Notes under the pieces: model-generated
Told to the model about the DNA's origin: nothing
Seen by the model: the letters and a program-made list of their open reading frames with translations, nothing else
The model's database searches: none
Source of the DNA: Stenotrophomonas sp. ESTM1D_MKCIP4_1
GTDB taxonomy: Bacteria; Pseudomonadota; Gammaproteobacteria; Xanthomonadales; Xanthomonadaceae
Length of the DNA: 64,000 nt
Direction: 5' to 3'
NCBI RefSeq assembly: GCF_003086895.1
Contig: NZ_CP026004.1
Location: forward strand, 1,400,731-1,464,730
Part shown: positions 27,380 through 36,761 of the stretch, one piece after another
Position numbering within the stretch: position 1 is the first letter of the stretch
How the letters are laid out: each line of letters starts with the position of its first letter
Program-made: the position numbers and the translations under genes

Positions 27380-27868
27380 ATGAAAGGCAACCCGGACGTC
27401 ATCGCCTGCCTGAAGGAACTGCTGCGCGGCGAGCTTGCTGCCCGTGACCAGTACTTCATCCATTCCCGCCGCTACGAGGACCAGGGCCTGTTCGCGCTGT
27501 ACGAACGCCTGAACCACGAGATGGAAGAGGAAACCCAGCACGCCGACGCGCTGCTGCGCCGCATCCTGTTCCTGGGCGGCGACCCGGACATGCGCCCGCA
27601 TGCCACCGAGCCGGGGAAGACCGTGGAAGAGATGCTGCAGAAGGATCTCGATACTGAATACGCCGTCCGGAACAATCTCGCCGCCGGCATGAAGCTGTGC
27701 GAAGAGAAGGGCGACTACGTGAGCCGCGACATGCTGCTGGCGCAGTTGAAGGACACCGAGGAAGACCACGCCTGGTGGCTGGAGCAGCAGCTGGGCCTGA
27801 TCAAGCGCCTCGGCCTGGAGCTGTACCAGCTGAGCAAGATCGACGGCAACGGCGCCCCGGCGCACTGA
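27380..27868 (+). CDS. bfr: Bacterioferritin without the usual haem-ligand methionine
   Basis: Bacterioferritin forms a 24-subunit iron-storage shell with a di-iron ferroxidase site. The 162-residue protein has the ferroxidase residues Glu18, Glu51, His54, and equivalents of Glu94, Glu127 and His130 (Glu93, Glu126, His129 here, one residue shifted). At position 52, where haem-binding bacterioferritins have Met, the sequence reads EETQH, so Thr occupies the site. The shell may bind little haem or depend on a partner subunit. AGGAG precedes the ATG. No bacterioferritin-associated ferredoxin gene is adjacent. Confidence 0.93.
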   Translation: MKGNPDVIACLKELLRGELAARDQYFIHSRRYEDQGLFALYERLNHEMEEETQHADALLRRILFLGGDPDMRPHATEPGKTVEEMLQKDLDTEYAVRNNLAAGMKLCEEKGDYVSRDMLLAQLKDTEEDHAWWLEQQLGLIKRLGLELYQLSKIDGNGAPAH

Positions 27869-27885
27869 GCCGACGCCCCGCTTGG

Positions 27886-28175
27886 GTAGAGCCGACCGTT
27901 GGTCGGCTGCCTTCCGGTAGAGCCGACTGCCAGTCGGCTGTCATTCGGTAGAGCCGACTGTCAGTCGGCTGCCATGCGGTAGAGCCGACCGTTGGTCGGC
28001 TGCCATGCGGTAGAGCCGACCGCTGGTCGGCTGCTCCGAAAGAAGCAGCCGACCAGCGGTCGGCTCTACCAGAAGCAAAACAGCCGACCAACGGTCGGCT
28101 CTACCAGAAGCAAAGCAGCCGACCAACGGTCGGCTCTACCAGAAGCAAAGCAGCCGACCAGCGGTCGGCTCTACC
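27886..28175. repeat. Head-to-head cluster of nine SMAG-type palindromes
   Basis: Five copies of GTAGAGCCGAC...GTCGGC run left to right at a spacing of 31 bp (27886, 27917, 27948, 27979, 28010). Four copies then run in the opposite sense at 35 bp, ending near 28070, 28105, 28140 and 28175. Inner bases vary (CCGTTGG, CTGCCAG, CTGTCAG, CCGCTGG) while pairing is kept. The stretch from 27869 to 28391 holds no gene, only these repeats, a short AGAAGCGCAACACC tandem and a terminator. Confidence 0.9.
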
Positions 28176-28290
28176 AGAAGCGCAACACCAGAAGCGCAAC
28201 ACCAGACGCACCAAGCAACGTCGCCCGCCAGCACCGGAGCACCGCGCGCCAGCCTTCGCCAGCCAGCCGCTCCACCGCCCGCCAGCCGAC

Positions 28291-28328
28291 ACACGAAAAA
28301 GCCGGGGAATCCCCCGGCTTTTTCGTGT
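28291..28328. terminator. Two-way terminator between bfr and parC
   Basis: ACACGAAAAAGCCGGGG, loop AATC, and CCCCGGCTTTTTCGTGT form a 17-bp stem with A/T-runs within both flanks, so it should stop transcription from bfr (plus) and parC (minus). Confidence 0.85.
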
Positions 28329-28391
28329 CTGGCGTCCGCCAAAGCGTGTCAACCAAGGTTGACACCTACCAAGGCGGCGACCCCGCGTGCG

Positions 28392-30635
28392 TTACTCCAC
28401 CGACAACCCTTCGACCTTCTGCCAGCCACGCGGCAGCAGGTGGCCGCGGGTGGCGCGGGCGCCGAGGTAGGCGTCGAGCTCGTTGAACTTCAGGCCCATG
28501 GTGCGCTGGCCGCTGCGCACCTGCAGGGTCTGGCCCGGACTGATGGCCACGATCGCCACAACCCGCTCGGTGGCCAGCTTGGCCTTGGGGATCTCGATGA
28601 TCTTGTTGCCCTTGCCCTTGTCCAGTTCCGGCAGGTCATTGGCGGCAATGGCCAGCAGGTTGCCCGAGCTGGTTACCGCCACGATGCGGTCGGTCGCCAC
28701 GTTGGCCACCGCCGACGGGGTCAGCACCGAGGAGCCGGACGACAGGTTCAACATCGCCTTGCCAGCCTTGTTGCGGCCGATCAGGTTCTCGAAGCGGGTG
28801 ACGAAGCCGTAGCCGTGGCTGGAGGCCAGCACGAAACGGGCATCTGGTTCGGCACTGGCCAGGGTCACGAAGCTGGTGCCCGGTGCCGGCGAGAAGCGGC
28901 CGGTCAGCGGTTCGCCATTGCCGCGCGCGGAGGGCAGGGTATGCACGGGCGTCGAGTAGGCGCGGCCTTCGCTGTCCAGGAACGCGACCTGCTGGGTGCT
29001 GCGTGCGCGCACCGAACCCTGCAGGGCATCACCATCGCGGTAGGACAGGGTGGAGGCATCGATGTCGTGGCCCTTGGCCGCGCGGATCCAGCCCTTCTCC
29101 GACAGCACGACGGTCATCGGCTCGCTCGGCACCAGCTCGGTCTCGTCGATGGCCTGCGCCGCCTGGCGCTGCACCAGCGGCGAGCGGCGTGCGTCGCCGA
29201 ACTTCTTCGCGTCGGCGGTCAGTTCGTCGCGGATCAGCTTTTTCAGCTTGGCCTTGCTGTCGAGGATGCCGAGAATCTTCTCGCGTTCCTTGGCCAGCTC
29301 GTCCTGCTCGCCACGGATCTTCATCTCTTCCAGTCGGGCCAGCTGCTTCAGCTTGGTTTCCAGGATGTAGTCAGCCTGGTCTTCGGACAGACCGAAGCGC
29401 GCGATCAGTGCCGCCTTCGGTTCGTCCTCGGTACGGATGATGTGGATCACCTCGTCCAGGTTGAGGAACGCGACCAGCAGGCCTTCCAACAGGTGCAGGC
29501 GGCGCTCGACCTTCTGCAGGCGGTGCTGCAGGCGGCGGGTGACGGTGCTGCTGCGGAACGCCAGCCATTCGCTGAGCAGCATCTTCAGGTTCTTCACCTG
29601 CGGACGGCCATCCAGCCCGATCACGTTGAGGTTGACGCGGTAGCTGCGCTCCATGTCCGTGGTGGCGAACAGGTGGCCCATCAGCTGGTCGGCGTCGACG
29701 CGGTTGGAACGCGGCACCAGCACCACGCGCACCGGGTTGGCGTGGTCGGATTCATCGCGCACGTCTTCCAGCCACGGCAGCTTCTTGGCGCGCATCTGCG
29801 CGGCGATCTGCTCGATCACCTTGGACGGCGACACCTGGAACGGCAGCGCGGTGACCACCACGTTGTTCGCTTCCTTGGTGAAGGTGGCACGCGCCCGCAC
29901 GCTGCCGTTGCCGGTCTCGTACATCGTGCGCAGGTCGTTGGCCGAGGTGATGATCTCGGCCGTGGACGGGTAGTCCGGACCCTTCACGTGCTCGCACAGG
30001 TCGCGCACGCTGGCATCGGGATCGTCCAGCAGGTGCAGCAGGGCGCTGACGATCTCGTTGAGGTTGTGCGGGGGCACGTCGGTGGCCATGCCCACGGCGA
30101 TGCCGGTGGTGCCGTTCAGCAGCAGATGCGGCAGGCGCGCCGGCATCCAGGTGGGCTCCTGCAGGGTGCCGTCGAAGTTCGGCGCCCAGTCGGTGGTGCC
30201 CTGGCCCAGTTCGCCCAGCAGCACTTCGGCGATCGGGGTCAGCTTGGATTCGGTGTAGCGCATCGCCGCGAACGACTTCGGGTCGTCACTGGAGCCGAAG
30301 TTGCCCTGGCCCTCGATCAGCGGGTAGCGGTAGGAGAACGGCTGGGCCATCAGCACCAGCGCCTCGTAGCACGCGCTGTCGCCATGGGGGTGGTACTTAC
30401 CGATCACGTCACCGACGGTGCGCGCGGACTTCTTCGGCTTGGACGCGGCATTCAGGCCCAGCTCGCTCATCGAATAGATGATGCGGCGCTGCACCGGCTT
30501 CAGACCGTCGCCGATGAACGGCAGGGCGCGGTCGAGCACCACGTACATCGAATAGTCGAGGTAGGCGCGTTCGGCGTACTCGCGCAGCGGCAGTTGTTCA
30601 AAACCGTGGAACACGGGGCGGGCAGGTTCGGTCAT
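28392..30635 (-). CDS. parC: DNA topoisomerase IV subunit A
   Basis: ParC is the cleavage subunit of topoisomerase IV, which unlinks daughter chromosomes with ParE. The 747-residue product has the catalytic Tyr127 in MRYTES and the quinolone-resistance region [14 protein letters not shown]. The positions equal to E. coli Ser80 and Glu84 are Ser87 and Glu91, the susceptible forms. The C-terminal beta-pinwheel (about residues 500-747) shows repeated [12 protein letters not shown] strands. It is distinguished from GyrA by length and the absent GyrA box. No parE is in the window. Confidence 0.95.
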   Translation of the reverse strand: MTEPARPVFHGFEQLPLREYAERAYLDYSMYVVLDRALPFIGDGLKPVQRRIIYSMSELGLNAASKPKKSARTVGDVIGKYHPHGDSACYEALVLMAQPFSYRYPLIEGQGNFGSSDDPKSFAAMRYTESKLTPIAEVLLGELGQGTTDWAPNFDGTLQEPTWMPARLPHLLLNGTTGIAVGMATDVPPHNLNEIVSALLHLLDDPDASVRDLCEHVKGPDYPSTAEIITSANDLRTMYETGNGSVRARATFTKEANNVVVTALPFQVSPSKVIEQIAAQMRAKKLPWLEDVRDESDHANPVRVVLVPRSNRVDADQLMGHLFATTDMERSYRVNLNVIGLDGRPQVKNLKMLLSEWLAFRSSTVTRRLQHRLQKVERRLHLLEGLLVAFLNLDEVIHIIRTEDEPKAALIARFGLSEDQADYILETKLKQLARLEEMKIRGEQDELAKEREKILGILDSKAKLKKLIRDELTADAKKFGDARRSPLVQRQAAQAIDETELVPSEPMTVVLSEKGWIRAAKGHDIDASTLSYRDGDALQGSVRARSTQQVAFLDSEGRAYSTPVHTLPSARGNGEPLTGRFSPAPGTSFVTLASAEPDARFVLASSHGYGFVTRFENLIGRNKAGKAMLNLSSGSSVLTPSAVANVATDRIVAVTSSGNLLAIAANDLPELDKGKGNKIIEIPKAKLATERVVAIVAISPGQTLQVRSGQRTMGLKFNELDAYLGARATRGHLLPRGWQKVEGLSVE

Positions 30636-30694
30636 GCGGCGTTGTTACCTATGTCGGGAGGCGAGGACGGCGGTCTGCGCTCTCAATGCACTGA

Positions 30695-31603
30695 TTATCC
30701 GGATGCGGCGGGGGATGCCAAGCCACGTGCCGGATCCAGCCCCGGTTCCAGGCCATGGCCGACCCGCGCCAGGTAGCGCCCGGGCGGCAGGCCGAAGTGG
30801 CGGCGGAACACGGTGACGAAGGCGCTGGCGCTGCTGAAGCCCAGCGCATGGGCGATGTCGGCCACGCTGCGGCCTTCGCTGAGCTGGCGCAGGGCCTCGG
30901 CCAGCCGGGCCTGCTGCCGCCACTGGGCGAAGCTGAGGGTGGTCTCGTCGCGGAAGTGGCGGGTAAGGCTGCGCGGCGACAGCCCGGCCCAGTGCGCCCA
31001 TTCGGCCAGGCTGCGCTCGTCGGCGGGCTCGGCCAGCAGCTGCGAGGCGATCTTCAGCAGGCGGCGGTCGCGCGGCATCGGCAGGTGCATGCGCTGGCGT
31101 GGCGCGGTGCGGATCTCATCGCACATCACGCTGATGATGTGCGCGCGGTCCTCGCTGAGGGCGTCGTCGAGCGGCCATTCGCAGATGCGTTCGGCCACGG
31201 CCTGGGCCAGCTTGGACAGGCCCAGCACGCAGGGGTCGGCGGGCAGGTCGGCACAGGCCGGCCCGGCCAGCGCCATGCCCCAGCCGCGCATCGGCCCGTC
31301 CAGGCTGACGGTGTGCGGCTCCAGGGGCGGCATCCAGCCCGCCGAGCCCGGGGCCAGCGACCAGGTGCCGTGCGATGTGCGGGTGGTCAGCAGGCCGCGC
31401 TCGACGTAGATCAGCTGGGCGCGGGCGTGGTGGTGCCAGTCCACCTCGCGGGCCAGGCCCTGCGGGCTGTCGAAGCGGAATCCGATGACCGGCGGGCCGT
31501 CGTTGCGCTCGAACCAGTCCATGGCGACCTCACGCAGCAGGGTCGGTGGCCCCGGTTCACCGGCCGTTACGATCGGTGGGGCTGGCTTGAATGTGACATT
31601 CAT
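30695..31603 (-). CDS. AraC-family transcriptional regulator
   Basis: The 302-residue protein has an N-terminal cupin-like sensor (WHHHARAQLIYVERG, HTVSLDGPM) and a C-terminal double helix-turn-helix (LAEWAHWAGLSPRSLTRHF; SVADIAHALGFSSASAFVTVFRR). The order and length match the AraC/XylS group with a cupin domain. Target genes are not known; it is divergent from emrR across a 144-bp AT-rich gap, so a role at that pump is possible but not required. It is 60 bp upstream of parC on the same strand. Confidence 0.9.
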   Translation of the reverse strand: MNVTFKPAPPIVTAGEPGPPTLLREVAMDWFERNDGPPVIGFRFDSPQGLAREVDWHHHARAQLIYVERGLLTTRTSHGTWSLAPGSAGWMPPLEPHTVSLDGPMRGWGMALAGPACADLPADPCVLGLSKLAQAVAERICEWPLDDALSEDRAHIISVMCDEIRTAPRQRMHLPMPRDRRLLKIASQLLAEPADERSLAEWAHWAGLSPRSLTRHFRDETTLSFAQWRQQARLAEALRQLSEGRSVADIAHALGFSSASAFVTVFRRHFGLPPGRYLARVGHGLEPGLDPARGLASPAASG

Positions 31604-31701
31604 TGGCTGAATTGTACTACCGGGCCAGTTCCGGGCGCCATTAAGGTAGCGTCCTCACTGATCGAGCCCATTGCTGCAACACAGCATTCGATGCCAGATC
31701 G

Positions 31702-31723
31702 AATATTTCCATTGAGAAATATT
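31702..31723. promoter_or_regulatory. AT-rich palindrome, candidate EmrR operator
   Basis: AATATTTC and GAAATATT flank CATTGA, a perfect 8-bp inverted repeat 24 bases before the emrR ATG and followed by a T-run. It is the kind of site bound by MarR-family dimers and stands out in GC-rich DNA. It also lies in the shared gap with the AraC gene. Confidence 0.5.
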
Positions 31724-31747
31724 TTTTTTGGAAGAAAATGCTCCCCC

Positions 31748-32191
31748 ATGATCTGTCCGTCCTCCAACCCCCCCAGCTTCGGCCTGCTGCTGCGCCAGGT
31801 GCGCGACGGCCTGGTCCGCCAGCTCGATGCGTCCATGGCCGAGGAAGACCTCGGCATCGGCTTCACCCATTACATCGGCCTGAAGCTGCTGGCCCGCATG
31901 GCGCCGTGCACCGCCAACGAACTGGCCCAGGCCATCGACCAGGTGCCCAGCGCGGTCACCCGCCTGCTCGACAAGCTGGAAGCGCTGGGCTGCGTGCGTC
32001 GCGAGCCGCACAGCCAGGACCGGCGGGCCCTGCAGATCGTGCTGACCGATGAAGGCCGTGCCCTGTGGGCGCGGCTGCAGAAGCGCGGCGACGCGGTGAT
32101 GGATTTCGCCCTGCGCGACCTGTCCGCCGACGAGCGCACGCTGCTGCTGTCCCTCCTGACCCGAATCCGCGATTCCCTGACGACCCCATGA
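31748..32191 (+). CDS. emrR: MarR-family repressor of the Emr pump
   Basis: The 147-residue protein (ATG at 31748) is a MarR-type winged-helix regulator: ANELAQAIDQVPSAVTRLLDKLEALGCVRRE, read in parts, is the recognition helix and wing with RREPHSQDRRALQIVLT. In S. maltophilia a MarR repressor precedes and represses the emrCAB pump; this order (regulator, outer-membrane protein, fusion protein, transporter) is the same. The longer open frame upstream is shadow. Its stop overlaps the emrC ATG by four bases. Confidence 0.9.
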   Translation: MICPSSNPPSFGLLLRQVRDGLVRQLDASMAEEDLGIGFTHYIGLKLLARMAPCTANELAQAIDQVPSAVTRLLDKLEALGCVRREPHSQDRRALQIVLTDEGRALWARLQKRGDAVMDFALRDLSADERTLLLSLLTRIRDSLTTP

Positions 32192-33681
32192 ACCCGATCC
32201 CGTATCCCACTCTCCGCCGGTCCGGGCGCGCGCTGCTGGTTTCAGCGCTGGCCCTGGCCCTGGCCGCCTGCGCCAGCAGCCGCGGCCTGAACCCGCAGGG
32301 CCACGTGCTCGACGTGGACAGCCTGCACAGCGAACGCACCCTGGCCGACAGCGACCTGAGCGCCACCGGCTTCCCGGCCCAGGACTGGTGGAAGGCGCTG
32401 GGCGATGCCCAGCTCGATGCCCTCATCAGCGAAGGCCTGGCCGGCCACCCGAGCCTGGACGCGGCCGATGCGCGCCTGCGCCAGGCCCAGTCGCAGGTGG
32501 GCACCGCACGCGCCGACCGCCTGCCCAGCCTGTCGGTGTCCGGCGGCTATACCGGCCTGCGCCTGCCCGAATCCATGCTCGGTGACGAGACGGGCGGGCA
32601 CTACGCCGGCAGCAGCCAGGTCGCCTTCGATTTCAGCTACGGCATCGACCTGTGGGGCGGCAAGCGTGCCGCCTGGGAAGCGGCGGTGGATGGCGCCCAT
32701 GCCGCCACCGTGGATGCGCAGGCCGCGCGCCTGAACCTGTCCACGGGTATTGCCCAGGCCTACACCGACCTGGCCTATGCCTGGCAGCTCAACGACGTGG
32801 CCGAGGAAGAACTGGCGCGTTCGCAGAAGTCGCTGGAACTGACCCGCCAGCGCCGCAGCGCCGGCATCGACAGTGACCTGCAGGTGCGCCAGGCCGAGGC
32901 CCGCGTGCCGGCCGCGCAGCAGCAGCTGCTGGCCGCACAGCAGCGTATCGACGCTGCCCGCACTGCATTGGCCGCGCTGGTCGGCAAGGGCCCGGACCGT
33001 GGCCTGTCGATCGAGCGCCCGCAGGCGCTGAACCCGCTGGCCCTGCAGCTGCCGGGCGTGCTGCCGAGTGAACTGCTTGGCCGTCGCCCGGACATCGTTG
33101 CCGCGCGCTGGCGTGTTGAAGCGGCCGAGAAGCAGATCAAGGTCGCCAAGACGAAGTTCTACCCCAGCTTCAACCTGACCGCGCTGGCCGGCGTGGTCGC
33201 TCCGAACGTCGGCGACCTGCTGAAGAGCAGTTCCACCTTCGCCTACATCGGTCCGGCCCTAAGCCTGCCGATCTTCGAGGGCGGCAAGCTGCGCGCCAAT
33301 CTGGACAACACCGACGCGCAGTACGACCTGGCGGTGGCCAACTACAACCAGGCCGTGCTGGACGCGCTGCGCGACGTGGCCGACCAGGTCAACGCGGTGC
33401 GTTCGCTGGCGCAGCAGGCACAGGCCCAGCAGCAGGCAGTGGATACCGCCCGCGCGGCCTTCGATCTGGCCCAGCAGCGTTACCGCGCCGGCATCGGCAG
33501 TTACCTGGACGTGCTCAGTGCGCAGTCCATCCTGCTGCAGTCGCAACAGCAGCTGGCCGGCCTGCAGTCGCAGCAGGTGCAGACCTCGGTGCGCCTGAGC
33601 AAGGCCCTCGGCGGTGGCTTCCAGCCCACTGACGCCGACGCCGCACCGCTCGCCTCCCATTCCGATTCCTCGCATTCCTGA
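32188..33681 (+). CDS. emrC: Outer-membrane efflux lipoprotein of the Emr pump (NodT/TolC type)
   Basis: EmrC would form the outer-membrane channel of this tripartite pump. From the ATG at 32188 the product has 497 residues, with a lipoprotein signal ending LALAAC, so Cys is the likely lipid anchor. Two outer-membrane efflux domains follow (about 70-260 and 280-470), with the YGIDLWGGKRAAWEAA and LGRRPDIVAARWRVEAAE motifs. It starts within the emrR stop. Having its own channel is the feature that separates emrCAB of Stenotrophomonas from E. coli emrAB, which uses TolC. Confidence 0.92.
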   Translation: MNPIPYPTLRRSGRALLVSALALALAACASSRGLNPQGHVLDVDSLHSERTLADSDLSATGFPAQDWWKALGDAQLDALISEGLAGHPSLDAADARLRQAQSQVGTARADRLPSLSVSGGYTGLRLPESMLGDETGGHYAGSSQVAFDFSYGIDLWGGKRAAWEAAVDGAHAATVDAQAARLNLSTGIAQAYTDLAYAWQLNDVAEEELARSQKSLELTRQRRSAGIDSDLQVRQAEARVPAAQQQLLAAQQRIDAARTALAALVGKGPDRGLSIERPQALNPLALQLPGVLPSELLGRRPDIVAARWRVEAAEKQIKVAKTKFYPSFNLTALAGVVAPNVGDLLKSSSTFAYIGPALSLPIFEGGKLRANLDNTDAQYDLAVANYNQAVLDALRDVADQVNAVRSLAQQAQAQQQAVDTARAAFDLAQQRYRAGIGSYLDVLSAQSILLQSQQQLAGLQSQQVQTSVRLSKALGGGFQPTDADAAPLASHSDSSHS

Positions 33682-33692
33682 AGACCCACGCC

Positions 33693-34865
33693 ATGAGCCA
33701 GACCCAAGACACTGCGGCCCCGGCCGCCTCCAACCGCCGCGGCAACCTGCTGCGCGGCCTGTTCGTCATCGTCGTGCTGCTGCTTGCCGCACTCGCGCTG
33801 TGGTACTTCATGTTCGGCCGTTGGTTTGAAGAAACCGACGATGCCTACGTGCAGGGCAACCAGGTGCAGATCACCCCGCTGGTGGCCGGTACCGTGGTCG
33901 CCATCAATGTGGATGACGGCATGCGCGTCGAGCGCGGCCAGCTGCTGGTGCAGCTGGACCCGGCCGATACCACCGTCGCCCTGCAGCAGGCCGAAGCAAA
34001 CCTGGCCAAGACCGTGCGCCAGACCCGCGGCCTGTACCGCAGCGTGGAGGGTGCGCAGGCTGACTTGAATGCCCGCCAGGTGACCCTGAAACGCGTGCGC
34101 GACGATTTCGCCCGCCGCAAGGATCTGGCTGCCACCGGCGCCATCTCCAACGAAGAACTGGCCCACGCCCGCGACGAACTGGCGGCTGCCGAAGCGGCGG
34201 TGGCCGGTTCGCGCGAGACCGTCGAACGCAACCGCGCCCTGGTCGATGACACCGTCATCGCCACCCAGCCGGACGTGCTGGCTGCCGCCGCGCAGCTGCG
34301 CCAGGCGTTCCTCAACAACGCCCGCGCCGGCATCGTCGCGCCGGTCACCGGGTATGTCGCCCGCCGTTCGGTGCAGGTGGGCCAGCGCGTGCAGCCGGGC
34401 AATGCCCTGATGGCCGTGGTGCCGACCGAACAGATGTGGGTGGAAGCCAACTTCAAGGAAACCCAGCTGCGCCACATGCGCCTGGGCCAGGAAGTCGAGC
34501 TGAAGTCGGACCTCTACGCCGGTGACGTGAAGTTCAAGGGCCGCATCGAAAGCCTGGGCCTTGGCACGGGTTCGGCGTTCTCGCTGCTGCCGGCGCAGAA
34601 TGCCAGCGGCAACTGGATCAAGATCGTGCAGCGCGTGCCGGTGCGCATCGCCATCGATGCCAAGCAGCTGGCCGAACACCCGCTGCGCATCGGCCTGTCG
34701 ATGAAGGCCGAAGTGAGCCTGCGCGACCAGAAGGGCGAAGTGCTGCCGACCGCCGCCGCCAAGGGCACGGTGTTCGACACCGACGTGTACGCCAAGCAGC
34801 TGCATGATGCCGACGAGGTGATCCACACGATCATCGAAGGCAACCTGCCGGCGAAGGTGGGCTGA
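33693..34865 (+). CDS. emrA: Periplasmic membrane fusion protein of the Emr pump
   Basis: EmrA links the inner-membrane transporter to the outer-membrane channel. The 390-residue protein has one N-terminal membrane segment (residues 24-42), a biotinyl-lipoyl half motif (VDDGMRVERGQLLVQLD), a coiled-coil hairpin (about 90-200), then the second lipoyl half and beta-barrel (VRIAIDAKQL near the end). It lies 11 bases after emrC and seven before emrB. Family and order support the assignment. Confidence 0.94.
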   Translation: MSQTQDTAAPAASNRRGNLLRGLFVIVVLLLAALALWYFMFGRWFEETDDAYVQGNQVQITPLVAGTVVAINVDDGMRVERGQLLVQLDPADTTVALQQAEANLAKTVRQTRGLYRSVEGAQADLNARQVTLKRVRDDFARRKDLAATGAISNEELAHARDELAAAEAAVAGSRETVERNRALVDDTVIATQPDVLAAAAQLRQAFLNNARAGIVAPVTGYVARRSVQVGQRVQPGNALMAVVPTEQMWVEANFKETQLRHMRLGQEVELKSDLYAGDVKFKGRIESLGLGTGSAFSLLPAQNASGNWIKIVQRVPVRIAIDAKQLAEHPLRIGLSMKAEVSLRDQKGEVLPTAAAKGTVFDTDVYAKQLHDADEVIHTIIEGNLPAKVG

Positions 34866-34872
34866 GGTCGCC

Positions 34873-36459
34873 ATGTCCGCACAAGCTCCAGCTGCGCCCG
34901 GCACTCCGGGCGCACCGGCGGCGCCGGGTGCGGCCTCCGGGTTTCTGCCGCCCAGCGTGGCCCTGTGCACCGTCGGCCTGGCGATGGCCTCGTTCATGCA
35001 GGTGCTCGACACCACCATCGCCAACGTCTCGCTGCCGACCATCGCCGGTAATCTCGGCGCCAGTTCGCAGCAGGCGACCTGGGTCATCACCTCGTTCGCG
35101 GTCAGCACGGCCATCGCGCTGCCGCTGACCGGCTGGCTCAGCCGTCGCTTCGGCGAACGCAAGCTGTTCATCTGGGCCACCCTGGCCTTCGTCATCACCT
35201 CGCTGCTGTGCGGCCTGGCCCAGAGCATGGGCATGCTGGTGCTGTCGCGCGCGCTGCAGGGTTTCGTGGCCGGGCCGATGTACCCGATCACCCAGTCGCT
35301 GCTGGTATCGATCTACCCACGCGAGAAACGAGGGCAGGCGCTGGCGCTGCTGGCGATGATCACCGTGGTGGCGCCCATCTGCGGGCCCATCCTCGGTGGC
35401 TGGATCACCGACAACTACAGCTGGGAATGGATCTTCCTGATCAACGTGCCGCTCGGCGTGTTCGCCGCGCTGGTGGTGGGTAACCAGCTGAAGGGGCGCC
35501 CGGAGCAGATTGAAAAGCCGAAGATGGATTACGTCGGCCTGATCACCCTGGTGATCGGCGTGGGCGCATTGCAGCTGGTGCTCGACCTGGGCAACGACGA
35601 AGACTGGTTCTCCTCGACGAAGATCGTGGTGCTGGCCTGTGTCGCGGTGGTGGCCCTGGCGGTGTTCCTGATCTGGGAACTGACCGACAAGGACCCCATC
35701 GTCGACCTGAAGCTGTTCCGCCACCGCAACTTCCGCGCCGGTACGCTGGCGATGGTGGTGGCCTACGCGGCGTTCTTCAGCGTGTCGCTGCTGATTCCGC
35801 AGTGGCTGCAGCGTGACATGGGCTACACCGCCATCTGGGCGGGCCTGGCGACGGCGCCGATCGGCATCCTGCCGGTGATCATGACGCCGTTCGTGGGCAA
35901 GTATGCGTCGCGCTTCGACATGCGCATGATCGCCTCGTTCGCCTTCGTGTTCCTGTCATTCACCAGCTTCATGCGGTCGGACTTCAACCTTCAGGTGGAC
36001 TACGCGCACGTGGCTGGCGTACAGCTGATCATGGGTATTGGCGTGGCGTTGTTCTTCATGCCGGTGCTGCAGATCCTGCTGTCGGATCTGGATGGCCGTG
36101 AAATCGCTGCCGGCTCGGGCCTGGCCACGTTCCTGCGTACGCTGGGCGGCAGCTTCGCCGCATCGCTGACCACCTGGCTGTGGGCACGACGGACCCAGGT
36201 GCACCATGCCGACCTGACCGAACACATCTCGGCCTACCAGCCGGGCATGCAGGACCAGGTGACCGCGATGGGGCAGGGTGACCTGCAGCATGGCGCGGCG
36301 GTGCTCAACAACATGATCAACCACCAGGCCTCGCAGATGGCGTTCAACGACATCTTTTACCTGCTGGGCTGGACGTTCCTGGCGATCATCGCGTTCCTGT
36401 GGCTGGCCAAGCCGCCGTTCGGTGCAGGTGCGGGTGCGGCGTCTGCCGGCGGGCATTGA
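34873..36459 (+). CDS. emrB: DHA2-type major facilitator drug transporter EmrB
   Basis: EmrB is the inner-membrane proton-driven transporter. The 528-residue protein has an Ala/Pro-rich N terminus and fourteen hydrophobic segments. The DHA2 motifs LDTTIANVSLPTI (motif D1) and ITSFAVSTAIALPLTGWLSR near the first loop are visible, as is the GPILGGWITDNYSWEWIF motif C. Substrates are unknown from sequence; the species' pump is reported for hydrophobic compounds such as uncouplers, nalidixic acid and erythromycin. It ends at a terminator. Confidence 0.94.
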   Translation: MSAQAPAAPGTPGAPAAPGAASGFLPPSVALCTVGLAMASFMQVLDTTIANVSLPTIAGNLGASSQQATWVITSFAVSTAIALPLTGWLSRRFGERKLFIWATLAFVITSLLCGLAQSMGMLVLSRALQGFVAGPMYPITQSLLVSIYPREKRGQALALLAMITVVAPICGPILGGWITDNYSWEWIFLINVPLGVFAALVVGNQLKGRPEQIEKPKMDYVGLITLVIGVGALQLVLDLGNDEDWFSSTKIVVLACVAVVALAVFLIWELTDKDPIVDLKLFRHRNFRAGTLAMVVAYAAFFSVSLLIPQWLQRDMGYTAIWAGLATAPIGILPVIMTPFVGKYASRFDMRMIASFAFVFLSFTSFMRSDFNLQVDYAHVAGVQLIMGIGVALFFMPVLQILLSDLDGREIAAGSGLATFLRTLGGSFAASLTTWLWARRTQVHHADLTEHISAYQPGMQDQVTAMGQGDLQHGAAVLNNMINHQASQMAFNDIFYLLGWTFLAIIAFLWLAKPPFGAGAGAASAGGH

Positions 36460-36484
36460 TCGCTCGGTGTTGATGAAAAAACAG

Positions 36485-36510
36485 AACCCCGCCGGAAGGC
36501 GGGGTTTTTG
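36485..36510 (+). terminator. Terminator of emrRCAB
   Basis: AACCCCGCC, loop GGAA, GGCGGGGTT, followed by a T-run, starts 26 bases after the emrB stop. Confidence 0.85.
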
Positions 36511-36514
36511 TTTG

Positions 36515-36558
36515 TGGCGCATCCATCTGTGGCGCATCCACGCATGGCGTGGATCTAC
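36515..36558. repeat. Two palindrome fragments of the ATCCACGC type
   Basis: GTGGCGCATCCA occurs twice, the second leading into ATCCACGCATGGCGTGGATC and TAC, an inverted copy of the GTAGATCCACGCC palindrome used in the arrays near 43200 and 54000. Confidence 0.6.
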
Positions 36559-36584
36559 TGCCTCATTCCCGAACGCTGGACATG

Positions 36585-36607
36585 AAAAAACCCGCTTTCG
36601 CGGGTTT
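36585..36607 (-). terminator. Terminator of the first tRNA-Leu
   Basis: On the minus strand AAACCCGC, loop GAAA, GCGGGTTT is followed by T residues, about 20 bases after the tRNA CCA end. Confidence 0.8.
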
Positions 36608-36624
36608 GATCATTTGCTGAGTCA

Positions 36625-36711
36625 TGGTGCCCAGGAGAGGACTCGAACCTCCACGAAGTTGCCCCCGCTAGCACCTGAAGCTAGTGCGTCTACCAATTCC
36701 GCCACCTGGGC
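36625..36711 (-). tRNA. tRNA-Leu (anticodon CAG), copy 1
   Basis: An 87-base tRNA with encoded CCA, acceptor stem GCCCAGG/CCTGGGC, D-arm with TGGCGGAATTGGTAGACGC, anticodon loop TTCAGGT between CTAGC and GCTAG, a long class II variable arm and GGTTCGAGTCC in the T-arm. Anticodon CAG reads CUG, the main leucine codon in this GC-rich genome. It is identical to copy 2 at 38666. Confidence 0.97.
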
Positions 36712-36761
36712 GACTCAGGAGACGAATTATGGGGAACGACTGAGGATGTGTCAACAACATT

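Noticed and set aside
27886..28175. RAYT (REP-associated transposase) locus
   Set aside because: The palindromes are of the type moved by such enzymes, but no transposase gene is present in the window.
30755..31747. N-terminal extension of about 330 codons on the MarR regulator
   Set aside because: It runs antisense to the AraC gene and across an AT-rich promoter gap; the MarR domain starts at 31748.
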